From: GCA-003244245 sp963712995
GTDB lineage: Bacteria; Actinomycetota; Actinomycetes; Mycobacteriales; Pseudonocardiaceae
Direction of reading: 5' to 3'
Length of the DNA: 64,000 bases
Assembly (NCBI GenBank): GCA_963712995.1
Contig: CAVQKH010000008.1
Location: forward strand, 78,374 to 142,373
The notes beneath the pieces were generated by a model. It searched no databases. It saw nothing but the letters and a program-made list of their open reading frames with translations, and was not told the DNA's origin. Below, one piece after another: positions 16,724-29,385 of the stretch (position 1 is its first letter; every line of letters begins with the position of its first letter). A program made the translations under genes and the position numbers.

Positions 16724-17301
16724 CGCAGCGCTCCTTGCTCCACCGGGGCGGCCATCGTGGTGGGGAAGAACGCCTCCGGGAAACCCACGCCACCGACCGT
16801 GGGGGGCAACTTCGCCATATCCGGCGGAAGCGTGATCAACTGTGCCTGGTTCGCCTTGACCAGCGCCTGGGCCGCCAACAGGACCGCCTTGTGCTGGGCT
16901 TGGACACCGGCCACGCTGGCGAAGAGCTGGCGTAGCTCCGCAGTGGAGACCAGGCCGACGTTCTTGACGTAGGTCTGCGCGGCCACGTCCTCCAACGTGA
17001 TCGCCAACTCGACCACATCCGCCGCAGTCCTGATCTTGGGTATGGCTTGCGCGACCACGTCCGTGTACTTGGGATCCGGGCCGTTCTGAGGCTTACCGCC
17101 CAGCCGGGTCGCCGCCGCGTTGAAAGCCGTCGCATGCTCGCTGTGCTGGCCCATCGTCTTCTCCACGAACGTCTTGACCACCGGCGGCGCCAAGGCGATG
17201 AACGGCAGACCCAGTGCCTTCTGGTAGGTCACCACCGCGAGGTTTTCCAGACCGGCCGCGGTCTGCAATGCCGCCACGTCGTTATCGATCTTTTTCTGCA
17301 T
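16720..17301 (-). CDS. Cytosolic ferritin-like domain protein
   Basis: 193 residues from ATG at 17301 (MQKKIDNDVAALQTAAGLEN); an upstream start at 17370 would add a tail that runs into the promoter region. It is homologous to the following protein, with ENLAVVTYQKALG, HSEHATAFNAAA, LEDVAAQTYVKNVG and QAQHKAVLLAA, but has no signal peptide. The 4-bp overlap with the Tat-exported homologue suggests a two-gene operon placing related four-helix proteins inside and outside the membrane. Confidence 0.75.
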   Translation of the reverse strand: MQKKIDNDVAALQTAAGLENLAVVTYQKALGLPFIALAPPVVKTFVEKTMGQHSEHATAFNAAATRLGGKPQNGPDPKYTDVVAQAIPKIRTAADVVELAITLEDVAAQTYVKNVGLVSTAELRQLFASVAGVQAQHKAVLLAAQALVKANQAQLITLPPDMAKLPPTVGGVGFPEAFFPTTMAAPVEQGALR

Positions 17302-17429
17302 GAAGCCTCCGGTCTGTGGTGAGTGTCGCGGGGCAGCCAAGTCTTCGGCTTCTGACCGGGACCGCTTCACCGCGGACCGGTCACGATCCGGTCACAGTCC
17401 AGTTCGCCTGCGCAGCCGATCCGGCGCTG

Positions 17430-17455
17430 GTTTGCGATCGCCGCGCACCGGGTAT
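17430..17455 (+). promoter_or_regulatory. Putative SigF/SigB-type promoter of the WhiB gene
   Basis: GTTT at 17430-17433 and GGGTAT at 17450-17455 are separated by 16 nt, which fits the actinobacterial SigF/SigB consensus (GTTT, 15-17 nt, GGGTA). The next gene on this strand is the WhiB gene, starting 53 bp downstream, and sigF itself is the gene after that. Match seen; use by SigF inferred. Confidence 0.6.
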
Positions 17456-17508
17456 CGATCGACCAGCCGGGAACAAGGGTCGGGACAACCAGGCCGAGTA
17501 ACAAGGAC

Positions 17509-17826
17509 GTGGACAAGATGGCTGCTACCCAACGACTTCCGAAACCTGTCGCCAGCGAGTGGGATTGGCAGCTCCAGGGCTCCTGCCAAGGCCTGAACAG
17601 CGGCGTCTTCTTCCACCCGGACGGGGAGCGCGGCGCGGCCCGGGCCCGGCGGGCCGACCGGGCCAAGGCGATCTGCCAGCGCTGCCCGGTCCTGGAGCAG
17701 TGCCGCCGGCACGCATTGGCAGTCCGCGAGCCCTACGGGGTCTGGGGCGGCCTGACCGAAGAGGAACGCCGGGCGCTGTGGACCGAGCAGCACAGGCCGC
17801 TGGAGTGGCTGGTCCCGACGGCCTAG
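17509..17826 (+). CDS. WhiB-family iron-sulfur transcription factor
   Basis: 105 residues. The four cluster cysteines are Cys26, Cys56, Cys59 and Cys65 (CQRCPVLEQC), followed by the GVWGG turn near residue 78 and a basic TEEERRAL helix, as in WhiB proteins that bind a 4Fe-4S cluster and region 4 of the primary sigma factor. The FFHPDGERGAARARR segment is closest in style to WhiB3/WhiD types. A SigF-type promoter lies upstream, and the convergent sigF gene ends 3 bp after its stop. A role in redox or stress control is inferred. Confidence 0.9.
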   Translation: MDKMAATQRLPKPVASEWDWQLQGSCQGLNSGVFFHPDGERGAARARRADRAKAICQRCPVLEQCRRHALAVREPYGVWGGLTEEERRALWTEQHRPLEWLVPTA

Positions 17827-17828
17827 AC

Positions 17829-18635
17829 CTATCCGGATCGCATGGCCTCCGGGTCGGACATGCGCTCCCGCAGGTGGGTCAACGTCTGCCGCAGTACCCG
17901 GGAGACGTGCATCTGTGAGATACCGACCTGCTCGGCGATCTGGGTCTGGGTCAGCTCGCGGAAAAACCGCAGCACGAGGATCGTCCGGTCCCGCGGCTCG
18001 AGCTCGGCGAGTAGCGGGCGGAGCGCCTCGCGGTCATCGATGAGCGCAAGGTCCTCGTCCAGACTGCCGATCAGGTCGTTGAGGGTGGCACCGTTACTCT
18101 CGGAACCGACGATCCCGTCCAGTGACGAGCTGCGATAGGCCTCCCCGGCGGCCAGCGCGTCAATCACCTCCACGGTGGGCAACCCAAGCCGGGCAGCGAT
18201 CTCGCTGGGTCGCGGCGCCCGGCCCAACTCCTGGGACAATTCCGCCCCGGTGCTGCGAACTGCGAGGTGCAGGTCCTTCAACCGCCGTGGCACCCGCATC
18301 GACCAGGCGTGATCACGGAAGTACCGGCGTACCTCGCCGGTGATGGTGGGCACCGCGAAGGAGACGAAGTCCGAACCGCGAGCGGGCTCGAACCGGTCCA
18401 CCGCGTTGATCAACCCCACCGTGGCCACCTGGACCAGATCGTCCAACGGCTCACCGCGGCCGGCGAATCGGCGCGCGATGCGTTCGGCCATCCCCCGGTA
18501 GCCGCTGATCAGTTGCTCCCGCAACTGATCCCGCTCGGCATCGCCGTCAACCAACTCGGCGTAACGCCGATGCACCGCAACCAGGTGAGCGTACTCGTCG
18601 CGGCGAGCCAAACCCGGCGAGTCGGATGGTCTCAC
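17829..18635 (-). CDS. sigF: RNA polymerase sigma factor, SigF/SigB family
   Basis: 268 residues with region 2 (GEPLDDLVQVATVGLINAV, then SFAVPTITGEVRRYFRD), region 3 (LGRAPRPSEIAARLGL) and region 4 (LEPRDRTILVLRFFRELTQT, then VGISQMHVSRVLRQTL). This is the stress/sporulation group 3 sigma type controlled by anti-sigma kinases. It is last in an operon rsbU, rsbV, rsbW, sigF and overlaps the anti-sigma gene by 4 bp. It probably directs GTTT/GGGTA promoters such as that of the adjacent WhiB gene. Confidence 0.9.
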   Translation of the reverse strand: MRPSDSPGLARRDEYAHLVAVHRRYAELVDGDAERDQLREQLISGYRGMAERIARRFAGRGEPLDDLVQVATVGLINAVDRFEPARGSDFVSFAVPTITGEVRRYFRDHAWSMRVPRRLKDLHLAVRSTGAELSQELGRAPRPSEIAARLGLPTVEVIDALAAGEAYRSSSLDGIVGSESNGATLNDLIGSLDEDLALIDDREALRPLLAELEPRDRTILVLRFFRELTQTQIAEQVGISQMHVSRVLRQTLTHLRERMSDPEAMRSG

Positions 18636-19138
18636 TGCGGCAGCGCGGTCGAGGCACTTTTGGCCAGGGTGATGCGAACCCTGCCCCGCCCGACTCGGGC
18701 CGGTGCGCCCACCTCGACGGGACCACCGGGCAGGAACAAGCCACCGACCTCGTCCACCAGAGACTCCAGCACCCGTCGATCGAACGACCCAGTGGGCAGC
18801 GGATCAACCAGGTGGTCCGCGTCGACTTCGGCGGTTACCTCGATCCGCTCGGCCAGGACGGTGAACCTGCATCGTAAGGTCCCGTCCTCGGCGGCCGCCT
18901 GAACCAGCTTGGCGCAGACATCATCGACCGCCATCCGCAGGTCATCGATCGAGTCGAGATCGAAGTCGGCCCGCGCGGCGAGGTCGGCGGCCACCGTACG
19001 GATCGTGGGAATGATGATGGCGCTGGCCACGGTGTGCATCTCGATGGACATGACCGGACCTCGGGGCGACGAGCCCGGCACCGTCGCAGAGTTACCATCG
19101 GCGGCGGGAGTGCTGCTACTCACGTACGTCACCAGCAT
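18632..19138 (-). CDS. rsbW: Anti-sigma factor, RsbW-like ATP-binding protein
   Basis: Up to 168 residues; an internal start at 19051 (MSIEMHTVASAIIIPT) gives 139 and fits the usual length better. The GHKL-type fold is indicated by the N-box region SIDDLRMAVDDVCAKLV and the later RRVLESLVDEVGG. RsbW-like kinases hold SigF inactive and phosphorylate the RsbV antagonist. The overlap with sigF by 4 bp supports coupled expression. Confidence 0.82.
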   Translation of the reverse strand: MLVTYVSSSTPAADGNSATVPGSSPRGPVMSIEMHTVASAIIIPTIRTVAADLAARADFDLDSIDDLRMAVDDVCAKLVQAAAEDGTLRCRFTVLAERIEVTAEVDADHLVDPLPTGSFDRRVLESLVDEVGGLFLPGGPVEVGAPARVGRGRVRITLAKSASTALPQ

Positions 19139-19181
19139 GATGGTGCCACATCCGTTGTGACCTCGATGGCGTGCTCATCGT

Positions 19182-19577
19182 CTACAGTGGCTCGTCCAAG
19201 GCATCCGCTACGGTGCCCGCGAAGCTGAAATGCTCCTTCAGCTCGGTGGCTTCCAGTGCCCGGTTGGCGATCCGGGAGTTACACACCAACCGCAGCACGC
19301 GGCCTTCCCGGATGGCGAGTTCGTTGGCTTCGAACAGCGCGGACAGCCCGGCAGAGCCCAGGAACTGCACACCATCGAGATCCACCACCAACAGCCGGGC
19401 GGCAGCCAGTTGCGCGGTCAGGAAGTCGGTCAGCTGTGGCCCGGTCAGCGCGTCGACCTCACCGACCACCGTGACCACGCGTGTATCCGAACCGTGCTCG
19501 ACCACCTGCAAGCCCATGATGTCAACCGGAAAGTCGCTGGTCACAATCCGTACGATATAGGCAAGCTCACCGGGCAC
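19182..19577 (-). CDS. rsbV: Anti-sigma factor antagonist, STAS domain (RsbV-like)
   Basis: 131 residues. The STAS core has VVTVVGEVDALTGPQL, LLVVDLDGVQFLGSAGLSAL (with the phosphorylatable Ser in FLGSAGL) and LVCNSRIANRALEAT. In its dephosphorylated state such a protein binds RsbW and frees SigF. A gap of 43 bp separates it from the longest rsbW frame and 45 bp from rsbU. Confidence 0.85.
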   Translation of the reverse strand: MPGELAYIVRIVTSDFPVDIMGLQVVEHGSDTRVVTVVGEVDALTGPQLTDFLTAQLAAARLLVVDLDGVQFLGSAGLSALFEANELAIREGRVLRLVCNSRIANRALEATELKEHFSFAGTVADALDEPL

Positions 19578-19622
19578 GCCACGGGGTCAGGACCTACGAG
19601 GTCAGGCCTACCGGGTCAGCAC

Positions 19623-21152
19623 CTACGCGGTGCCGGGTGCCGCGGCCCGAACGGCCAGCACCGCCAAGTCGTCGCCGTCGTTGCTACCCAGCCAGTCCCG
19701 CACCATCTGCTCGACGCGAGTCGCCACCGCCTGCGCGGTCAAATCAGCGCAGCCCCGCAAGCAGTCGACCAGCCGGGCCGAGCCGAACTGCTCCACGTCC
19801 TCGCCGCTGCGGCGGCCGGCCTCGGTGACGCCGTCGCTGTAGAGCACGCAGATCTCACCCGGCGCCAGCGTCAGCACGGTCTTGCCGAACCGGGCCTCGG
19901 GCAGGATGCCCACCACCGTTCCGGGGACCTCGATCTGCTCGACGCGCCCGGTGTCGCGCAACACCATCGGGGCGGTGTGACCGCCGGTGGCGAGCGTGAG
20001 CCGTAGCCCGACCTGATCCTGCTGCAGGCCACCGAACACCAGCGTGGTGAACACGCTGCGCCCGCCGGCCAGCAGCGCCCGGTTGAGCAGGTAGAGCAAT
20101 TGGGTCGGATCCTGCTCGATGACCATCAAGGCGGCCAGCGAGTGCTGCACCCGGCTGCTCTCCGCCAGTGCCTCAGCGCCCTTGCCGCAGACGTCACCGA
20201 GACCAAACAGCGCGCCCCCCTCGGGCAGCGGGCGGACCAGGTAGAAATCGCCACCCACCGCCAGTTCGCCTGCGGCGGGCCGGTGCGCCACACCGAGCTG
20301 CACCCCGGGCAGCTCCGGCAACGCGGCCGGTTCCGCAGGCAGCAACGGGGCCTGCAGCAGGTTCAGCGCAGCGGCCTGGTCCCGCCGCCGGCGGCCGGCC
20401 TCCAGCACCGGTCCGGCCAGCGCCGCCAGCGGTGCGAGCAGCTCCCGGGCGACGGGCCGGACCACGACCAGCAGCCCCTCGACCCGTTCCGGCCCCTGCA
20501 ATGGCGTGACCACCACCGGCTCTCTCCCGGTGAGGTCGGATCCCAACGCCGTCGCCAGGGCGGCCAGCTCACCGGTGGGCACCGTGACCGGGTGCCGATG
20601 GGCCCCACGCAATGCAGCGGCCAACACCGGGGCCGTTCGCGGGGCAGGTGCGCGAGCGATGCCGCTGGCCGGCCGAGCCCCGCCGGCACCGGATCGCCAC
20701 CAGGACACTCGGGCCCGCGGTGCCGGCAGCAACACCACAGCTCGCTCGCCCAGCATCGGGACGGCCATCCGGACCAGGCTCGCCGCCGCCGCGTCCTGGC
20801 CCACCCCCGCGGTCAGCTCTCGGCCGGCAACCAGCATGAAGTCTCGCCGCTGAGCCTGCTCGTCGGTCATCTCGGTGGCGAGTTCAGTGATCACCCAGGC
20901 TTGCCAGCCGTCGGTGAGGGGCCGCAACCGCCCGCGCACCCGGCGTCCACCAGGCTCCGCCACGAAGGACTCGCCACACCGGTCGAACTCAGCGCCGAGA
21001 TCCAGATCCGGGAACAGCGCTCGGGCCGGTGTGTTGAGCAACTGGATCCGGCCCGCCGCGTCCTGCACGATCACCGCTTGGGTCATGTCGTCGAGTAGGG
21101 AGGGCAGCCCGGGCACCATCTGATCGGCAGCGGGTTTGGCATCGGATGCCAC
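19623..21152 (-). CDS. RsbU/SpoIIE-type serine phosphatase with PAS-like domain
   Basis: 509 residues from GTG at 21152, which has GGAGAT just upstream; a frame from 21194 is longer but lacks a site. A PAS-like N-terminus (AVIVQDAAGRIQLLNTPARA) and a GAF-like middle precede the PP2C domain with GGDFYLVRPLPEGG, FGLGDVCGKGAEAL, VLYSDGVTEAG and NDGDDLAVLAV, all metal-binding Asp present. It should dephosphorylate RsbV and thus switch on SigF. Located first in the four-gene operon and divergent from the hybrid kinase. Confidence 0.85.
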   Translation of the reverse strand: MASDAKPAADQMVPGLPSLLDDMTQAVIVQDAAGRIQLLNTPARALFPDLDLGAEFDRCGESFVAEPGGRRVRGRLRPLTDGWQAWVITELATEMTDEQAQRRDFMLVAGRELTAGVGQDAAAASLVRMAVPMLGERAVVLLPAPRARVSWWRSGAGGARPASGIARAPAPRTAPVLAAALRGAHRHPVTVPTGELAALATALGSDLTGREPVVVTPLQGPERVEGLLVVVRPVARELLAPLAALAGPVLEAGRRRRDQAAALNLLQAPLLPAEPAALPELPGVQLGVAHRPAAGELAVGGDFYLVRPLPEGGALFGLGDVCGKGAEALAESSRVQHSLAALMVIEQDPTQLLYLLNRALLAGGRSVFTTLVFGGLQQDQVGLRLTLATGGHTAPMVLRDTGRVEQIEVPGTVVGILPEARFGKTVLTLAPGEICVLYSDGVTEAGRRSGEDVEQFGSARLVDCLRGCADLTAQAVATRVEQMVRDWLGSNDGDDLAVLAVRAAAPGTA

Positions 21153-21298
21153 TGCGCATCTCCTAACCCGAACTCTCCTCACCGATCTGAGCACGTCGCG
21201 ACGAGGGTACCCCGAACGGTGGGTGCGCTACGGTCGCGACCGCGAGCCAATCGTGGCACGCTGCGGGCGTTGACGTTGTGAATTCAGGGAGGCTCATG

Positions 21299-25144
<3,846 letters not shown>

Positions 25145-25148
25145 CGGG

Positions 25149-25988
25149 TCAGAACCACCGTTCGAGGACGCACGCGAGGCCGTCCTCGGAGTTATCCGTG
25201 GTGATCTCGTCAGCGGCCTCCAGTACGGCGGGGTGGGAGTTGGCCATCGCCACGCCGTGCCCGGCCCACCGCAACATCGACAGGTCATTGGGCATGTCTC
25301 CCACGGCGAGCACATCGGCCCGCGCAATCCCCAGCTCAGCGGCCAGCCGGGCCAGCCCTGCGCCCTTGGTGACGCCCGGCGCGGAGAGCTCGATCAGGCC
25401 GTAGCCGGTGGAGTAGGTGAGTTCCAGCGGCGCCGGCGACTGCGCGCCGAGCAGCTCGCCGACTGCGGCGGCCATCAGGGCGCTGCTCGCGTTCGCCTGA
25501 CGGACCAGCAGCTTGATCGCGGGTCGGCCGAGCAGCAGGTCCCGCGGTGCGGTCTCGGAGTCCCCGCCGGGCCAGGGGTGGGTGTAGCCCGGTTCGGCGA
25601 GGAACTGATCGAAGCCGTTCATCCCGGCGCTGTTGATCGCGGAACCGTCGGCGGGCAGCTCGACCGCGAGCTTCGCGCCCGGCAAGGCGCTGGCCACCAC
25701 CTCCGCCGCAGCCCGCAGCTGCCTCGGATCCAGCGTCACCATGTGGCTGACCTGGTCGATCGCCGCGTCATAGTGCACCGCGCCATTCGCGCAGACCGTT
25801 GGCCCGGCGTGCCCGAGTTGCTCGACGATCGGCGGGATCCACCGCGGTGGCCGACCCGTGACCAGCACGAACGGCACTCCCGCCGCCACCACCCGATGCA
25901 CCGCCGCCCGGGTCCGCTCCGAGACCCGAGCACCCGGATCCAGCAACGTCCCATCAACATCCGAAGCAACCAGCAGCGGCGTCCACAT
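25149..25988 (-). CDS. Cof-type HAD-superfamily hydrolase
   Basis: 279 residues. HAD motifs are LLVASDVDGTLLDPG (nucleophile Asp), FVLVTGRPPRW (motif II), IKLLVRQ (motif III Lys) and VLAVGDMPNDLSML (motif IV). The large cap between them marks the Cof/IIB subfamily, which dephosphorylates sugar phosphates or flavin precursors. It ends 4 bp after the convergent kinase gene. Substrate unknown. Confidence 0.88.
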   Translation of the reverse strand: MWTPLLVASDVDGTLLDPGARVSERTRAAVHRVVAAGVPFVLVTGRPPRWIPPIVEQLGHAGPTVCANGAVHYDAAIDQVSHMVTLDPRQLRAAAEVVASALPGAKLAVELPADGSAINSAGMNGFDQFLAEPGYTHPWPGGDSETAPRDLLLGRPAIKLLVRQANASSALMAAAVGELLGAQSPAPLELTYSTGYGLIELSAPGVTKGAGLARLAAELGIARADVLAVGDMPNDLSMLRWAGHGVAMANSHPAVLEAADEITTDNSEDGLACVLERWF

Positions 25989-26241
25989 CCCCCCATTCTC
26001 CCGGCGTGTCGCGCCCCCCTGCCCGCCGCGGCCGGCGCGAGTGCGACGTCACTGCTGTGTGACCGCTCCGGTTGGACGGTAGCCTCGGCGGCCGGACCCG
26101 ATGATGGCCACGACCGGTCATATCGCGGTGGCTGAGCCAAGGGGGATGGGGTGGCCAGGGTATCGGCCAGGAATCCACATCACCGCGAACACGGTGGACA
26201 GGCACCAACCCACCAACTCGGCGGCCTGAGGCGGAACCTCT

Positions 26242-27636
26242 TCAGGAGAGCCTGGAGCTATGCCTGTTAGCTTCGTCCAACAGGGCCAACCGGACCTGAT
26301 TATCCAATTTAAATGCTGCCCCAAGACTGTCGGCGAGACACGTTGTTTCCAAATAGCCACACGTACTTAAAGCTCCAAGGATATGCAGTATTGCACCAGT
26401 TTTTTTAGAGCGATCGTACAGTAATTCACTCCCCTTCAACGCCGCGACCGCCGCTTTAGGTTCGAGATTCCTCAAGATTTCCGGTTTGTAAAGTCTTTGA
26501 TGAACGTAGTATAGCGGCCGACCTGTAGCCATAAGGTAGCCATTGTCCCCCACTTTACTACCCACCACCGACTCAACACAAGAGAGAACGTGGCTCGGCC
26601 CGACCTTTCGTACATTTATTTCGGTTGCGAATAAATCTCCGTTCTGAAAACCGATAAAGTCAACGCCAAACGTTCCGCGAACACCATTTATCGACAGCGT
26701 CTCGCCTATCCGGGAAACAGCTTGACGAATTTTCTGCATAAACTCGACTCGCCCAGGAAAGGAGCACCCCAAATACTGACCAGAAACAACTATTTGCTCA
26801 TGAGTGGCAAGGACCACTATTTCCCCGGGGCCGCTAATATATCCCTGCCCACTGGGCGAGCAGATCGCATCCGTCAGGTACTCTTCCACGATTGCCCCGC
26901 TCGTTGAGACCTCGCGCACAAAGGCCTCCCAGGGTTGGAGTATAACTTCAATTGACGAAAGAAGATCTTTTACAAGAAGGAACCTCTCGCAGTTGATCAA
27001 AACGTTGCCGATTGCATCTCCCCAACTCGCGTCATTCAGCTTGACGATCACATACCGAGCAGGAGGAGTCGCGTGAGCCAGCCGAAAAACCGCACTTGTA
27101 ACTTCTTCGATGGTCCAGAGAATACCAGATGCGCCCCTCGGCGCAGGGACTCCGCTTAAACGAAATGCTTCTTTGCTACCCGATTTACTCCCCCAGTACC
27201 GAGATCGAGCGTATTCACCTTCCTCGGGGGTCAGACCCAATTTTCCACCCAATTCCTCACATGCTTCAGAGGAGGCGAAATTGATTAATTCAATCGCTGT
27301 CGCCTTCTCAATCTCCTCTCTTAATATTCTCAAAATTGCGGCATCGTGAAGCACTAGAAAATCCAACGGAAAAGGTTCTTTACACTGAGGAGAAAGTAGA
27401 ACCAGTTGATCATGTGCAGACTGTTCTTGCAGATCGTCCAGTCGATAAAGATCCTTGAGATGATACTCCAGAACATACTGATCCAAAGGCTTCGGAGTGA
27501 TCAAAACAACACGTGTCTTAGGATTGCATAGCTCGGCTAGATGGCAGAGGCTGCGCTCAACGAAGTACCGAACATATGGAAGCTTGCGCAATAACCCTTC
27601 GCTGTAGTCGACAGAATACATAATAACTTTTAGCAT
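26242..27636 (-). CDS. PGM1-like ATP-grasp peptide ligase
   Basis: 464 residues from ATG at 27636 with TGGAGGG 8 nt upstream. A pre-ATP-grasp segment (about 1-150) is followed by an ATP-grasp core (SKEAFRLSGVPAPRG, RYVIVKLNDASWGDAIGN, GAIVEEYL, TFGVDFIG, FATEINVRKVGPSHV) and a C-terminal segment (LLYDRSKKTGAILHILGAL, TCLADSLGAA). This order resembles PGM1 of pheganomycin synthesis, which joins an amino acid to a peptide amine using ATP. GC content is visibly below the chromosome norm. The next gene upstream encodes a methyltransferase; a substrate or precursor peptide gene is not evident. Confidence 0.72.
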   Translation of the reverse strand: MLKVIMYSVDYSEGLLRKLPYVRYFVERSLCHLAELCNPKTRVVLITPKPLDQYVLEYHLKDLYRLDDLQEQSAHDQLVLLSPQCKEPFPLDFLVLHDAAILRILREEIEKATAIELINFASSEACEELGGKLGLTPEEGEYARSRYWGSKSGSKEAFRLSGVPAPRGASGILWTIEEVTSAVFRLAHATPPARYVIVKLNDASWGDAIGNVLINCERFLLVKDLLSSIEVILQPWEAFVREVSTSGAIVEEYLTDAICSPSGQGYISGPGEIVVLATHEQIVVSGQYLGCSFPGRVEFMQKIRQAVSRIGETLSINGVRGTFGVDFIGFQNGDLFATEINVRKVGPSHVLSCVESVVGSKVGDNGYLMATGRPLYYVHQRLYKPEILRNLEPKAAVAALKGSELLYDRSKKTGAILHILGALSTCGYLETTCLADSLGAAFKLDNQVRLALLDEANRHSSRLS

Positions 27637-27654
27637 CCAGCGCCCTCCAGGTGG

Positions 27655-27687
27655 TGGCCCGACACTTCCAGTGCTGGCCCGACACTT
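27655..27687. repeat. Two direct copies of TGGCCCGACACTT, 20 bp apart
   Basis: Copies at 27655-27667 and 27675-27687 lie in the 94-bp gap between methyltransferase and ligase genes, just before the ligase ribosome-binding site. Ordered short direct repeats of this kind occur at the ends of IS21-type elements, but no istA or istB is present. An operator role is the alternative. Confidence 0.6.
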
Positions 27688-27730
27688 CGAGTCTTTCGAG
27701 TTACATCAACCATCCGAAAAATTGTCGCCG

Positions 27731-29221
27731 TCATCGTGGTCGCCACATCGCGTAAACATGAGTTCCGGCATCCAGTGCCGATTCACCCACAGTGCGGTAC
27801 ACGCGCTGGTGCTCGAGCACCTTGAATCCCTCGTCCCACGCCATATTCATGAAATTCTTAGCGTAGGTCTTGCGCTCCACATCGTAGTCGATCCCGGCAA
27901 CAAGTGCCTCCAACTCCAGCACAGCGAAACGCACGCGTTGCCAAGCGCTGTCATAGCCTGCGTGCGCGATGCGTTCCCGGCGAACCTCCTCTAGCAGATC
28001 GTGCAGACCCCCGTGCGCATACCGGTCCACCTTACTAAAGGCAAGCCGGCGCCACTGTTCCACCTCCGGAAGCTCTTCTGTCGCGATGTTGGCGAGCGCC
28101 TCATCAATGTAGGCCATATGGTGATCGATTAGATTGCGCGTGCGTTCATCTTCCGTACTGAACGGCGAGATCATCTCATCTGCAATGAGCACAAGGCCGC
28201 CAGGCTGTACCAGTCGTCGCATCGAACGCAGGAATACGCGTGTATCCAAGTGATGTGACGCTCCAACAGAAACAACCAATGGATATAGATTTTCCGTTGC
28301 GAAATCTGCGATACCAATATTGTATGGCGTGATCTTATGCTCACCGATGTTTCGACACAGATATGGGAATGCTGCTGGACTGGGCTCCACCGCGTCGATC
28401 GCAGCATCAGGAAAAAGCTCCGCTAGCATGATCGTAGGTAAGCCTGGACCACTTCCGATATCGAGTATCCTTCGAGGTTTTTCGTCGAGATAATGGTACG
28501 ACATCTCGGCCAGAGCGACGACCTGAGCGGCATAGGCGGGGTGGGTGGCTTCGAACAGCGCGTATTCATCAACGCTAATCCTGGACTCCCAATCCTCCGT
28601 GAACTCCCCGTCCTCCGGCTGAATACCTGTAACTTGACCCAGGTCATGGTCCCGGACGAACTGCGGTACGGTAGCCTCGCCCGTTCGGTTAAGCATGTCG
28701 GCGGCCAACGTTGCGATAAGCCAACTCTTAGAGCGAAGCAGACAACGCAGCATGGTACGCGCCTCGGAGTCGAGTTCGCTATCGTTCAGGTTCACAATTT
28801 CCGTGGCCAGATCCCACAGACTACGGTCATCAAGTTCACGCAATACGCTGGAGCTTCCTAGTTTCCGGCGCGGCGAATTCTCTATTTGTGACACTGGCAG
28901 ATGAACAGCTTGCTGACGATGACCGGCCACGATAATTTCTGAGTTTATGAACTCAACGGTGATCGACGCTCGCGGGACCAAAATGTCCAGACCCGAGTTC
29001 CTCTGTGATACCGTAGCCCCGACTCGGCATGCGTAGTCACACACTTGGTCACGCAGGTCCTCAGGAAAAATCGTAGACTTACTGTCGCCCGAAAACGATA
29101 AGACCAGAACGCGGCTGAGTAAACCGTTTTGACACTCCTGTAACACCTTGGCTACAGCGTTTACCACTCGCGGAATATCAATGAGGGCAACAGTCTGTCC
29201 GATCGGGCACGTGCTTTCCAT
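27731..29221 (-). CDS. Two-part SAM-dependent methyltransferase with novel N-terminal region
   Basis: 496 residues from ATG at 29221, preceded by GAAAGG; the open frame upstream runs into the transposase remnant. Residues about 230-400 are a class I methyltransferase: RRILDIGSGPGLPTIMLAEL (motif I), AIDAVEPSPAAFPYL, LVVSVGASHHLD and LVQPGGLVLIADEM. The first 210 residues (VALIDIPRVVNAVAKVL, RVLVLSFSGDSKSTIFPEDL) and the last 100 are not recognised. Same strand as the PGM1-like ligase and 94 bp ahead of it, so the two may be one transcript. Low GC, probably acquired. Confidence 0.68.
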   Translation of the reverse strand: MESTCPIGQTVALIDIPRVVNAVAKVLQECQNGLLSRVLVLSFSGDSKSTIFPEDLRDQVCDYACRVGATVSQRNSGLDILVPRASITVEFINSEIIVAGHRQQAVHLPVSQIENSPRRKLGSSSVLRELDDRSLWDLATEIVNLNDSELDSEARTMLRCLLRSKSWLIATLAADMLNRTGEATVPQFVRDHDLGQVTGIQPEDGEFTEDWESRISVDEYALFEATHPAYAAQVVALAEMSYHYLDEKPRRILDIGSGPGLPTIMLAELFPDAAIDAVEPSPAAFPYLCRNIGEHKITPYNIGIADFATENLYPLVVSVGASHHLDTRVFLRSMRRLVQPGGLVLIADEMISPFSTEDERTRNLIDHHMAYIDEALANIATEELPEVEQWRRLAFSKVDRYAHGGLHDLLEEVRRERIAHAGYDSAWQRVRFAVLELEALVAGIDYDVERKTYAKNFMNMAWDEGFKVLEHQRVYRTVGESALDAGTHVYAMWRPR

Positions 29222-29385
29222 AAAAATAACCTTTCGCTCTGCTCCTGCGAGTACGAGGCAACGGCTTATGGCAGAGAGCGGGGCTGTTGAGGAGGGGCTG
29301 GGGCACGTGCTTCGTCTAACATAGCGGGCTACAAGAGGGAGTATAAGTGAACCACGCCGGGTTCGGTAGAGACTCGTTGCTGGGA

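Noticed and set aside
26118..26360. 80-codon minus-strand frame at the ligase end
   Set aside because: Alternative frame over the ligase 3' end; no ribosome site, not a credible precursor peptide.
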